From positions 1-26,055 of the forward strand of contig JBJXHC010000071.1 in NCBI GenBank assembly GCA_046160825.1: a stretch of DNA of 26,055 bases. The letters run 5' to 3'. The notes beneath the pieces were generated by a model. That model was given only the letters and a program-made list of their open reading frames with translations. It was not told the DNA's origin and searched no databases. Source of the DNA: JBJXHC01 sp046160825. Its GTDB lineage: Bacteria > Bacteroidota > Ignavibacteria > UBA10030 > UBA6906. Shown piece by piece: positions 15,160-24,149 of this stretch. The translations under genes were made by a program, and so were the position numbers. Position 1 is the stretch's first letter. The number at the start of each line of letters is the position of its first letter.

Positions 15160-17379
15160 ATGAAAAGACTGTTCCTTTTTGCTCTGCTTGTGTTGGCAGG
15201 GATTGCGGAGATGCATGCGCAGATCCCGCATATTTCCATTCGACAATTCCAGGAAGCACCGTTTGATTCATTGCTACTTGCAGATGTTCTGCAAAATTCC
15301 GTTCCATCCCGATGGACACTACAGCGATCTCCCGCGCCGTACTACCTTGACACGGTAACGATCACTGCCGTATGTGCCGTTCCGGCAAAGGTTTTGACTT
15401 TTACCGCCGGTGGGTTCACGATGCTGCTGTACGATACGGGCGCAGTATCAAACTGGGGATCAGTATTCGTTCGTGTTAACGCCCCTACTGATACGGCACA
15501 GATCATTCTCGACGGCTTCCTCAATGTTGAGAGAGGTGACATCATTGAGATAACAGGACTCGTCAGCGAATTCCCACTCACCAGCATGAACAGTCTCACA
15601 CAATTCCAACCGATAGCGGGTCGACCGATCAACATCATTGGCAGTGCCCCTGCTCCGGGTTACACTCCCATGTCAGTCGGTGATTTCCAGCAGGGCGTAT
15701 TCCCTGGAGGTCCGGTGAAGTACAGCACGGGTGAGCCACGGGAGGGGTGGATGGTAGAGTTTACTGACCTCACAGTCGATGCGAGAGTGAATACAGCACG
15801 CGGCACGTTCAGCGCGGTCGATGCTTTTGGAAATCAAATTACCATGTATGACGCTTCGAGGTTTTTTACGCTCGGCCACGGAGGGACAACACCGTTCCCC
15901 GCGGATACTCTTTGGACATTGCAATACCCTGTTGTCGGCTCACGTCTCGATACATTGCGTGGATTTATTACCACTGTTTCGGGTGGCGAAAATCCGAGGG
16001 GATATCGGATTGCGCCAATTTTCCGTGGCGATGTGGTTGTCGGCGTAATTCTTCCAAGCGTGACCACCCACCGTCGTAATCCCATTGTTGTTCCTCCGGA
16101 TAGTGCTGCACGGATCAGTGTTCGTGCAACACAACAGGCTGGCGGCAATCCGATCGCTGCTGTCGAATTGAACTACAGTCTCAACAACGGACCGTTCGTC
16201 AATGTTGCGATGACGTTTCAGGCATCCGACACCACATACAATGCACAGATACCCCAGCAAACGGCAAATACGTTTGTTCATTATTTCATGCAGGCAATCG
16301 ACAATCAAGGGAACCGTGCCACGCTTGCAAGTTCCGCCTTCGGTGGTGCAGCATCCGATACATCCAAGGGGTACTTCTTCTACACCGTACTCGACCGACA
16401 GCTGACCGTCCACGATATTCAGTTTACTCCTTACGTCAACGGACGCAGCGCATATCAGGCGGCATTCGTCGATGTCTCGGGCGTAGTAACTGCGGATACC
16501 GGGCATATCGGTCTCTCTCCGTTGAACACCGGCGGCACGAGCGCATGGTACATGCAGAACGGCACACAGCCATGGAATGGACTTTGGATTGTGGGACCGG
16601 AAGGAACGATGGCAGGATTGCGCAATGGCGACAGTGTAACGGTGTCCGGATTTGTTTCCGAACAATTTGATGTTACACGTATCCAGAATATTACTACCGT
16701 AGTCGTGCATTCAACGAGCAATCCGCAACCCTCACCTGTTGTTGTGCCGACGTCAACGTTTGGTCCAATAGTCGGGAACGGAACCCCTTCTGCGGAACGA
16801 TACGAAGGGATGCTTGTGCGTTTCAACAATGTTACCGTGTCTTCCATCGACCCGGTGTTTTCCGATCCGACGGAATTTGAAGTTGATGACGGTAGCGGAC
16901 CTGTCATCGTCCGGCGCGATGGAAGACACATCTATTCCAACGTCCCTGCTGACTCGACTTTCGGCAAGACCATTCTGAGAGTTGGAAACAACATTTCCTC
17001 GCTTACCGGGGTGATCTACTTTAGCTTCAACAGATACAAGATCGTACCGCGAAAAAATGCTGACTTCGGCACCATCACGACCAGTGTTGAAATCGACTAT
17101 GACCCAATCGTTCCACAGTCATACGCACTCGAACAGAACTACCCGAACCCGTTCAACCCGGCGACGGTGATCGAATACAACCTGCCGACATCCGAGATTG
17201 TCACGCTCAAAATATTCAACATGCTCGGTCAGGAAGTGCAGACACTTGTGAGCGGCGCGCAGGAACCGGGACGATACACTGTGCGGTTTGATGGCGCGGG
17301 ACTTTCAAGCGGTATGTACTTCTACCGATTGCAGTCGGGTGAGTTTACACAGATCAAGAAAATGTTGTTACTGAAGTAA
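15160..17379 (+). CDS. T9SS cargo protein with OB-like modules
   Basis: From ATG 15160 the protein has 739 residues. This start follows a good Shine-Dalgarno (AAGAGGAGA) and places the signal peptide (KRLFLFALLVLAGIAEMHAQ) at the N-terminus; an upstream in-frame ATG at 15118 lacks both. Two beta-rich regions (about 50-285 and 415-635) have the GDIIEITGLV and GDSVTVSGFV strands typical of OB-like modules found in secreted nuclease-associated proteins, but no nuclease catalytic motif is present. Between them is an Ig/Fn3-like domain (about 300-400, VELNYSLNNGPF). Residues 655-739 are a classic T9SS type A sorting domain: LEQNYPNPFNPATVIEYNLP, KIFNMLGQEVQTL, SGMYFYRL, KKMLLLK. The cargo is probably surface-attached or released. 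It lies 42 bases after gene 1 and 13 before the lipoprotein. Confidence 0.85.
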   Translation: MKRLFLFALLVLAGIAEMHAQIPHISIRQFQEAPFDSLLLADVLQNSVPSRWTLQRSPAPYYLDTVTITAVCAVPAKVLTFTAGGFTMLLYDTGAVSNWGSVFVRVNAPTDTAQIILDGFLNVERGDIIEITGLVSEFPLTSMNSLTQFQPIAGRPINIIGSAPAPGYTPMSVGDFQQGVFPGGPVKYSTGEPREGWMVEFTDLTVDARVNTARGTFSAVDAFGNQITMYDASRFFTLGHGGTTPFPADTLWTLQYPVVGSRLDTLRGFITTVSGGENPRGYRIAPIFRGDVVVGVILPSVTTHRRNPIVVPPDSAARISVRATQQAGGNPIAAVELNYSLNNGPFVNVAMTFQASDTTYNAQIPQQTANTFVHYFMQAIDNQGNRATLASSAFGGAASDTSKGYFFYTVLDRQLTVHDIQFTPYVNGRSAYQAAFVDVSGVVTADTGHIGLSPLNTGGTSAWYMQNGTQPWNGLWIVGPEGTMAGLRNGDSVTVSGFVSEQFDVTRIQNITTVVVHSTSNPQPSPVVVPTSTFGPIVGNGTPSAERYEGMLVRFNNVTVSSIDPVFSDPTEFEVDDGSGPVIVRRDGRHIYSNVPADSTFGKTILRVGNNISSLTGVIYFSFNRYKIVPRKNADFGTITTSVEIDYDPIVPQSYALEQNYPNPFNPATVIEYNLPTSEIVTLKIFNMLGQEVQTLVSGAQEPGRYTVRFDGAGLSSGMYFYRLQSGEFTQIKKMLLLK

Positions 17380-17392
17380 TCGACAGGCAAGC

Positions 17393-19150
17393 ATGCGCCA
17401 TCTTTTCACCATACTGATCGTCTTTAGCGCGGTCATGTTTCTGAGTTGCAGTGAGGAAATTGCCGACAATCCTCTCGGTAACCAGACACCAAAAACATTC
17501 CTCTGGCTTTTTCCCGATTCCACTGTTGGCGTTGGCGTGAGTCGTCAGCGCCTGCAGTGGTGGGGAGAAGATCCGGATGGTGTGGTGGTGGGGTACCTGT
17601 TTTCGTACGGGGTATTTCCGAACACCGTGACGAGTATCCCGTCGCCGGACACGCTGCGGTATTCCTGGGTGACGAAGAATGATACGCTGATGTTATTCCC
17701 TCTGGATACTCTCTTCCGTAACTACACTGTATTCGTGCGTGCGGTGGATAACGGATTTACTTCAATACCAGCTCAGAGCATTGTCCGTTTCACTCCCTCA
17801 CCGTATTGGGACAAGAATGACAACGGAGTATTTGATGGAACAGATGAACTGCTTCCCGCGCTTTCCGGCGCAGTAGATCCTGTTGGTGTTGTACAAACGT
17901 TTCCCGTCAGGAACACCCCACCAACAATCACGTTTGCCCGCAATCCCAATGATGAAACGCTGGAGATGAGGCAGCCTGATACGACATACACCGTTGCGAC
18001 GTTTGCATGGAATGGACAAGATAACGATGGGCAGAATACACTGGCTTCGTTTCGGATTGCTCTCAATGATACGAGCAATGCTGCAAACTGGCTGACCATC
18101 CCGATACGTGATACGGTCGTCACCCTTGTCGTGCCACGGTCTCGTAGCGACGCTGCAGGCGCGGAAGTCGCAGCCGACGTCTATGGTGGAAGATTCCTTG
18201 GTCGCCAACTGCTCGGTACCGTTTCGGGTTTGAGACTCGATGCGCCGAATGTCCTCTATGTGCAGGTGCGCGATGTGGCAGGGGAGTACAGCGAGGCCAT
18301 CACCCAGCCATCAGGAAGCGGCGTATGGTTTGTGAAGAAACCGCGTGGAGGGGTGCTTCTTGTCTCCGACTACATCAACAGCGACGCGGTCACAGCCCGC
18401 AATACGTATGTGTCGGCAATAGCGGCGGCTGGAGTAAATTTCCAGGCGGTGGACCAACTCGACATCGGTCTCGGTCTTACGGCAGCAGACAAACGTGCCG
18501 GAAAGTACGGACTGCTGGTTCCACCTTTTGTTGATCCCGCAATGATTCAGACGTTCCTTCTCTATGACTACGTTGTGTGGTACACAGACCAATATCCAAC
18601 ACTCGGTGCAGCCCAGCTTTCGCTTTTCGCCTATCTGCAAAATGGTGGCAAGGTGATTTTCTCAACGACGTTTGAGAACAGTGTTGATCCTCGTGGTGCG
18701 TTGCGTGATTTCGCACCCATTGATTCCATCAGCAGTGTTGACCTTTCAACAGGTCGCCCTCCAACGCCACCACCGGTTGCAGGTGACACCCGTATCCCGG
18801 CGAACTTTAGTGTTCTTGCCGACAGCTCGATCCCGGGAAGCGAGTATCCGCAGTTGGCATTCAATTCCGCACCACCGAACCATCTGATCTTCATGCGTCC
18901 AATTTATCGAAGGTCCGATGCCCGCTATCTCTATCATCTCCAAGCCGACACGCGTAACCGCTATCTTGGAATGCCAAACGTGGCAGTCGTTGATGGTGAG
19001 CAATCCATCATCTTCGTCGGCCTGCCTTTGCATCTTCTGAACAATACCGACCCCGCCTTCGGCAATCCCAATGGGCTTGCAGCATTTTTCATCCGTGCTC
19101 TCAACCAGGAATTCCGTTCCGACCGAGCAATAGACAGGAGAAGGTTCTAG
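17393..19150 (+). CDS. surface-type lipoprotein, unrecognised family
   Basis: This 585-residue lipoprotein begins MRHLFTILIVFSAVMFLSC with the lipidated Cys at residue 19. The next residues, SEE, are acidic, as in the export signals that place Bacteroidota lipoproteins on the outside of the outer membrane (inference). The N-terminal half has Fn3/Ig-like strands (RLQWWGEDPDGVVVGYLFSY) and an acidic loop, DKNDNGVFDGTDE (about 140-152). The C-terminal half, from about 318 (GGVLLVSDYINSD), looks alpha/beta: VVWYTDQYPT is followed by LSLFAYLQNGGKVIFST, similar to the strand-turn pattern of glutamine-amidotransferase-like folds, but no catalytic Cys-His-Glu set can be assigned. It precedes the TonB receptor by one base and takes the place a SusD lipoprotein often has, though it shows no SusD character. 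Confidence 0.8.
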   Translation: MRHLFTILIVFSAVMFLSCSEEIADNPLGNQTPKTFLWLFPDSTVGVGVSRQRLQWWGEDPDGVVVGYLFSYGVFPNTVTSIPSPDTLRYSWVTKNDTLMLFPLDTLFRNYTVFVRAVDNGFTSIPAQSIVRFTPSPYWDKNDNGVFDGTDELLPALSGAVDPVGVVQTFPVRNTPPTITFARNPNDETLEMRQPDTTYTVATFAWNGQDNDGQNTLASFRIALNDTSNAANWLTIPIRDTVVTLVVPRSRSDAAGAEVAADVYGGRFLGRQLLGTVSGLRLDAPNVLYVQVRDVAGEYSEAITQPSGSGVWFVKKPRGGVLLVSDYINSDAVTARNTYVSAIAAAGVNFQAVDQLDIGLGLTAADKRAGKYGLLVPPFVDPAMIQTFLLYDYVVWYTDQYPTLGAAQLSLFAYLQNGGKVIFSTTFENSVDPRGALRDFAPIDSISSVDLSTGRPPTPPPVAGDTRIPANFSVLADSSIPGSEYPQLAFNSAPPNHLIFMRPIYRRSDARYLYHLQADTRNRYLGMPNVAVVDGEQSIIFVGLPLHLLNNTDPAFGNPNGLAAFFIRALNQEFRSDRAIDRRRF

Positions 19151-19151
19151 C

Positions 19152-22004
19152 ATGAATTTTCGCTCCATACTCCTTGCAACTTTATTCATGATGGGCATGG
19201 TGACTCTCCTTGCCCAAACCGAGAAGGGGAGTTTGGATGTGAAGGTGGCTGACGCTTCGGGTGAAGGACTGCCGGGCGCAAATGTGACAGTCAAGGGGAC
19301 GTACTACGGCGGGTCAAGTGACATCGATGGAAATGTGAAGATCGCCAATGTCAATCCCGGAAACTATACCATTGAAGTAACGCTCATCGGGTACAAGACT
19401 GTGCAGTTTACCAACGTGAAGATTGAATCCGGAGCGCCGGCAAAACTTACGGCAAAAATGGAAGAGACCGTGCTTGCCCTCGGTAGTGAGGTGGTGATTG
19501 TAGGAGAGAAGCCACTCTTTGATATCGAAGAAACTGCAAGCAGGCGAAGCGTTGGTCAGGCGGACATTCAGGCGGCGGCGTTACAGAATGTTCAGAGCAT
19601 TGTTTCGTTGCAGGCGGGCGTCGTTCTTGCGGATAATGAGATTCACATTCGCGGTGGAAGGACGCATGAGAACGCATATCTTGTGGACGGTGTGTCCGTT
19701 CAGGATCCGCTGGCGGGAACAGGATTCGGCCTGCAGCTCAGTCCTGCGTCCATTCAGGAAGTAGAGGTAATCACGGGTGGTTATAACGCTGAATATGGTC
19801 AGGCAACTTCCGGCATCGTCAACATTACGACTCGCGAAGGTGCGGACAAGTACAGTGGGGCGATTTCGTACAAAGTCGATCATTTTGGACTGAATGACGA
19901 CTCGCGCTCGAATTGGAACACTGATATTTTTGATCTCAACCTGAGCGGTCCCGAGCCGATCACCTCATATCTCCTGCCTTCTCTTGGCGTGGAGATTCCC
20001 GGGACGATGAGTTTCTTTGGAACCTTCTACGGAAACTTCAGCGATGGCTATACTCGTTGGGTGGAAGTGATTGATGGTTACGGCAGGCCGATCGGCTACG
20101 AAGTACGCGCACCGGAGAACCTTTTTTCCTCAACGTTCAACGGCACACGGTTTGCGCCGCGTCGCAGCAACAGTTATTCATGGTTGGCGAAATTGACGTA
20201 TAGACCGACCTCGACGGTGAAGCTTTCGTATTCTTACAATCAATCGGTGGGCATTGATCAAAATACGCAGACCATCCAGTCAACCTTGGAACGCGTGGAA
20301 CCCAACCCGGGATATCAGTATCTCTTCCAGTACATCCCTGACAGTGCAAATACTTTCACACAAAAGAACATCCAGCACTCGCTCTCACTTACTCACACGC
20401 TGAGCAGTCAGATGTTTTATGAAGTCCGGTTGAGCAGATACACTGCACACGTGCGTGGCGACGCCAATGGCAAGGGCTTCGAATCCTACATTGAGCCTGC
20501 GGATATTGTCACGTTCCCCATCCGTTACTACAATGATGATACCGACACGATCGGCGTTATTCCCGGCGACGGTTTCTATGATTTGGGATCGCCGACATCG
20601 TGGCGTGACCATTTCGTTGATGAGTACACATTCAAATTTGATCTGACGAACTACTTCTCGGAGAAGAACAAATTCAAGGCCGGCGTCGAGGCACGTTTCT
20701 CAAGTATGCAGATTGCCGACCTCGTCCGTCCGTGGGTGAAACCGCTTGGATTCGATAACGATATATACTCGGTCCATCCGGCTCAGGGAGCGTTGTATGG
20801 ACAGGACAACGTCACACTGAGTGGTATGATTTTGAATTTCGGTCTCCGTCTCGACTACTGGTTGCCCGGCAAGTATGTGGATGACGTTGCGAATGATACG
20901 TCATCGGCGCTGATCGTGTCACAGGGACTGCGCGATGCATATCTGAATGACAGCTTTTCATTCTTCGGTCGGCGCATGAAGGCCAGACTCAGTCCACGAC
21001 TCGGTATTTCACATCCGATCTCGGACAACCAGACGCTATTCTTTTCCTACGGACACTTCTCCAAGTTGCCGCGCCCGCAATTCGTGTATTCCAAGTTGAG
21101 GCGGACAAGCGTGCGTTCCAGTCTGGCAGTCGGAAACCCGAATCTGAATCCTGAAACAACCGTGGCATACGAGCTTGGCGTTCGCAACCAACTTTCGGGG
21201 AACGACGTTCTGACGGTGACCGCCTACTACAAGGATATTTTTGATTATATCACGGAGAAGTCTGTCCGCCGCTCGACGAGCATTGGTGGGGCGCAGTTCT
21301 TCACCACGTACTTGAATTCAGACTACGGTCGCGTCCGTGGCATTGAGGTGGAATATAAGAAGCGTATCGGCAAATGGTTCCGGGGTTCGGCTTCCGGTTC
21401 ATATTCACTCGCCACCGGGAAAAGCTCAACACCAAATGAGAGCACCGTACGTTTGCAACAGGGGGAGCCCGAGAACATTAAAGAAAAGTTCTTAATATGG
21501 GATCGACCCGTACAGGTTTCGCTCAATCTGAATTTCACAGTGGAGAAGGACGATCCACTGTTTGGCTTCGCTCCTGGAATTCTGGACGATTACAATCTTT
21601 ACGCACGCGTCTTCTTTCAATCAGGCAAACGGTACACACCGCAGAGATATGTTGGTGTGAATGCGGTGACCGGAAGACCTGAATATATCAGCGAGATTGA
21701 TCGAGAGCTTGAGTCCGTGGGAGACAACTGGTTCTACGTTGATCTGAATTTTGAGAAATTCATCGATATCGGGATTGGCAAGCTGATCGCCAGTGTTGAA
21801 GTCGAAAACCTCCTGGACAACAAGAATTCCCAGATCATCAATCCGGTTACCGGACGGTCGTATGAGTACGGCGACCCGACGCCTTCCGGTTATAACGATC
21901 CGATGTATCCACAGCTTACCGGGGATATTTCTCCGTTCCCGTATAATCCATCCCGTTATCTTAAGCCCAGGACCATCCGGCTCAGCCTTGCGTTGCGATT
22001 CTGA
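19152..22004 (+). CDS. TonB-dependent outer-membrane receptor with carboxypeptidase-regulatory-like N-domain
   Basis: A 950-residue outer-membrane transporter energised by TonB-ExbBD. The signal peptide ends near LLAQ (residue 21). A CarboxypepD_reg-like domain (about 26-105) contains GEGLPGANVTVKGTYYGGSS and IANVNPGNYTIEVTLIGYKT. The plug domain (about 125-230) has the conserved IHIRGGR (165-170), AYLVDGVSVQDP, VEVITGGYNAEYGQATSGIV and NITTREG segments. The rest is a 22-strand-type barrel with the late LSPRLGISHPISDNQTLFF and NPNLNPETTVAYELGVRNQL motifs, ending RLSLALRF with terminal Phe. The lack of a SusD neighbour separates it from typical glycan SusCD pairs. The ligand is unknown. It is fourth in the operon, one base from each neighbour. 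Confidence 0.93.
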   Translation: MNFRSILLATLFMMGMVTLLAQTEKGSLDVKVADASGEGLPGANVTVKGTYYGGSSDIDGNVKIANVNPGNYTIEVTLIGYKTVQFTNVKIESGAPAKLTAKMEETVLALGSEVVIVGEKPLFDIEETASRRSVGQADIQAAALQNVQSIVSLQAGVVLADNEIHIRGGRTHENAYLVDGVSVQDPLAGTGFGLQLSPASIQEVEVITGGYNAEYGQATSGIVNITTREGADKYSGAISYKVDHFGLNDDSRSNWNTDIFDLNLSGPEPITSYLLPSLGVEIPGTMSFFGTFYGNFSDGYTRWVEVIDGYGRPIGYEVRAPENLFSSTFNGTRFAPRRSNSYSWLAKLTYRPTSTVKLSYSYNQSVGIDQNTQTIQSTLERVEPNPGYQYLFQYIPDSANTFTQKNIQHSLSLTHTLSSQMFYEVRLSRYTAHVRGDANGKGFESYIEPADIVTFPIRYYNDDTDTIGVIPGDGFYDLGSPTSWRDHFVDEYTFKFDLTNYFSEKNKFKAGVEARFSSMQIADLVRPWVKPLGFDNDIYSVHPAQGALYGQDNVTLSGMILNFGLRLDYWLPGKYVDDVANDTSSALIVSQGLRDAYLNDSFSFFGRRMKARLSPRLGISHPISDNQTLFFSYGHFSKLPRPQFVYSKLRRTSVRSSLAVGNPNLNPETTVAYELGVRNQLSGNDVLTVTAYYKDIFDYITEKSVRRSTSIGGAQFFTTYLNSDYGRVRGIEVEYKKRIGKWFRGSASGSYSLATGKSSTPNESTVRLQQGEPENIKEKFLIWDRPVQVSLNLNFTVEKDDPLFGFAPGILDDYNLYARVFFQSGKRYTPQRYVGVNAVTGRPEYISEIDRELESVGDNWFYVDLNFEKFIDIGIGKLIASVEVENLLDNKNSQIINPVTGRSYEYGDPTPSGYNDPMYPQLTGDISPFPYNPSRYLKPRTIRLSLALRF

Positions 22005-22005
22005 C

Positions 22006-23028
22006 ATGAAGAGATTCTCTACATACTTGGTCGTCGTAATCTGCATCGTCATTTATGCCGGATCCAAGGTCCATGCCCAGCTTGTGCCAAACCTTGGTGG
22101 ACAACGCGCCGGCATTTCCGCGTTCCAGTTTTTGAAACTCGGTGTGGGGGCACGGGGTGTTGCGATGGGGGAGTCATTCGTTGCGGTTGCCAATGATGTC
22201 TCTGCGCTTCATTGGAACCCGGCAGGGCTGGCGCAATTTACGGACAATCAGGTGATGGCGTCGCACACGGAGTACGTGGTCGATATCCGTCACGACTTCT
22301 TCGGCGGGGTATATCACCTAACGGATGCCGATGCGATTGGGGTATCGTTCTCTTCGCTCCACATGGACGATATGGAGATCACCACGGAAACACAGCCATT
22401 CGGCACCGGAAGATATTTTTCGTTTGGAGATATAGCGATCGGTCTGACCTACGCGCGGAAAATGACGGATCAATTCAGCTTTGGCGCAACAGTACGCTAT
22501 GCCGAAGAAACATTGGACATTCTGAAAATGCGCACCGTGATGGTTGACCTTGGGACATTCTATTGGACCGGTCTTGGTTCGACACGGTTCGCAGTCGTCA
22601 TTTCAAATTTTGGCGGTGATGTGAGTCCAAGCGGAAGTGTCAGTCGCTGGAATGGCTCTGTTGCAAACTCGTTTGAATCGTATTCCTTGCCAACGGTGTT
22701 CAAGTTGGGTATTGCCTACGATCCCATCGATAATGAGGAGCAGAAACTTACCACGTCACTCCAACTCAATCATCCCAATGACAACTCGGAGCATTTCAGG
22801 CTCGGAGTTGAGTACGGGTGGCAGGGGACATTCTTCGTGCGGGGTGGCGTCAAAAGAACCATCGGTCAGCCACTCTTTGCGGCAGATGCCACTTCTGAAG
22901 AAGACTTTACGCTTGGGGCCGGAGTAAATGTTTCACTGGGCATCAGTCGGGTGAATGCAGATTATGCGTTTGGGAGTTTCAACAGGCTTGGCTCAGTTCA
23001 CCGAATATCAATTGGCTTCACATACTAA
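22006..23028 (+). CDS. PorV/PorQ-family outer-membrane beta-barrel protein
   Basis: From ATG 22006, one base after the receptor stop, the protein has 340 residues; the frame stays open far upstream into the receptor gene, but only this start gives a signal peptide (FSTYLVVVICIVIYAGSKVHAQ). The mature N-terminus has the family hallmark AFQFLKLGVGARGVAMGESF, followed by AVANDVSALHWNPAGLAQ. These match the PorV/PorQ group related to FadL-like barrels, and the chain ends ISIGFTY. PorV carries T9SS cargo from the translocon to the attachment complex; PorQ has a related role. Which role this member has cannot be told, but being co-transcribed with T9SS-type cargo genes suggests a dedicated shuttle. 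Confidence 0.88.
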   Translation: MKRFSTYLVVVICIVIYAGSKVHAQLVPNLGGQRAGISAFQFLKLGVGARGVAMGESFVAVANDVSALHWNPAGLAQFTDNQVMASHTEYVVDIRHDFFGGVYHLTDADAIGVSFSSLHMDDMEITTETQPFGTGRYFSFGDIAIGLTYARKMTDQFSFGATVRYAEETLDILKMRTVMVDLGTFYWTGLGSTRFAVVISNFGGDVSPSGSVSRWNGSVANSFESYSLPTVFKLGIAYDPIDNEEQKLTTSLQLNHPNDNSEHFRLGVEYGWQGTFFVRGGVKRTIGQPLFAADATSEEDFTLGAGVNVSLGISRVNADYAFGSFNRLGSVHRISIGFTY

Positions 23029-23032
23029 TTCC

Positions 23033-24139
23033 ATGAAGATTCCAAATAAGATCATTGTTGCTATAGCATTGATCTACATTGCCTTACTGGTCGGTTGCGA
23101 AAGCACTCCTGCGCTACCTCCTTCACAGGAAATCACAACGATTGATACCTCATACGTTCCGATTACCCCATCGTTCACAGGGTTTACAGTTGAGGTCATT
23201 GGTCCAGATACGCTTGGCCCTGAGGATATCCTCATAGGAAACGACCAGCTTCTGTATGTTGCCGATACACGAGCGAACCGCGTTGTAATGATGAACCGGG
23301 CGGGTCAAACTCTGGGCTCCCGTGAGATGCTCCGGCCTCAATCGCTCGCCCAAAATACCCGACTGGATTTGTATGTGGGTGGTGAGATGCAGGCGCCTAA
23401 TGGCGATATTGTTGGAGCAATCTTCAAAATTCGTTTGTATTCACCAAACAGCGATTCGGCTCACCGAATCGATCTCGCACCCATCGATACGATCTGGCGC
23501 GAATTGGCTCGACCAGCGCGCCGTTTTCCGGCAATAACAGTCTTTGGTGATAACCAATATCTTGCCGTGCGTACCGGCCCTGATAATTCCAGTTTTATTG
23601 ATCCGGATGCGCGCGTGCTCTTGTTCAATGCCGCCGATGCTTTTGTTACCCCGGTTCCGGCGTTTGTTACCGGCGTTGGAAATGGCATAGCCTATATCAA
23701 CAAACCTACCGGCATTGCTTCATTTGCAGGGACGAAGGATTTCGTTCTGACCCAGTCCATTGATGGTGTGAGTTACGGTGCGATTTGGATGCGGTATGAG
23801 CAGACGATTGATTTTGAGGGATGGCTTCCGCGATATGATCCCGCAAGAGTGGAAGATCGCAATATCGACTTTGTCAGGCCACGGCGGTATCTTCAACCTG
23901 AAGCAGTAGCCATTGATCGAACCCGTCGGGATATTTTTGTCGCTGATGCTGAGCTGGATAGTGTGTTCAAGTTCAACAGCCGTGGTCGCTTCCGCAATGA
24001 GTCCTTTGGTTTTCATCAGTCGCAGGGGGCAATGAGGCGACCGACAGGTCTGGCTTACTTCGAGCGCATCTTATACGTGTTGGATGGAGTGACAGGACAG
24101 GTCATGCGCTTCAGACTCAGTACCGATATCCCGCGATAA
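23033..24139 (+). CDS. beta-propeller (NHL/6-bladed-like) lipoprotein
   Basis: From ATG 23033 the protein has 368 residues, beginning NKIIVAIALIYIALLVGC with the lipid-anchored Cys at residue 22; an earlier in-frame ATG at 22955 would overlap the previous gene and bury the signal. The body shows repeated propeller-like strands of the NHL kind: ILIGNDQLLYVADTRANRVV, AVAIDRTRRDIFVADAELDS with VFKFNSRG, and GLAYFERILYVLDGVTGQVM. Such propellers on lipoproteins usually bind protein or ligand rather than catalyse. It closes the six-gene operon, 4 bases after the PorV-like gene, and ends 10 bases before a convergent gene with no clear terminator between them. Confidence 0.82.
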   Translation: MKIPNKIIVAIALIYIALLVGCESTPALPPSQEITTIDTSYVPITPSFTGFTVEVIGPDTLGPEDILIGNDQLLYVADTRANRVVMMNRAGQTLGSREMLRPQSLAQNTRLDLYVGGEMQAPNGDIVGAIFKIRLYSPNSDSAHRIDLAPIDTIWRELARPARRFPAITVFGDNQYLAVRTGPDNSSFIDPDARVLLFNAADAFVTPVPAFVTGVGNGIAYINKPTGIASFAGTKDFVLTQSIDGVSYGAIWMRYEQTIDFEGWLPRYDPARVEDRNIDFVRPRRYLQPEAVAIDRTRRDIFVADAELDSVFKFNSRGRFRNESFGFHQSQGAMRRPTGLAYFERILYVLDGVTGQVMRFRLSTDIPR

Positions 24140-24149
24140 CCGGCCTCTC

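Noticed and set aside
21793..22005. Early start for the PorV-like gene inside the receptor gene.
   Set aside because: The extra residues are a frame-shifted reading of the TonB receptor and would hide the signal peptide that begins at 22006.
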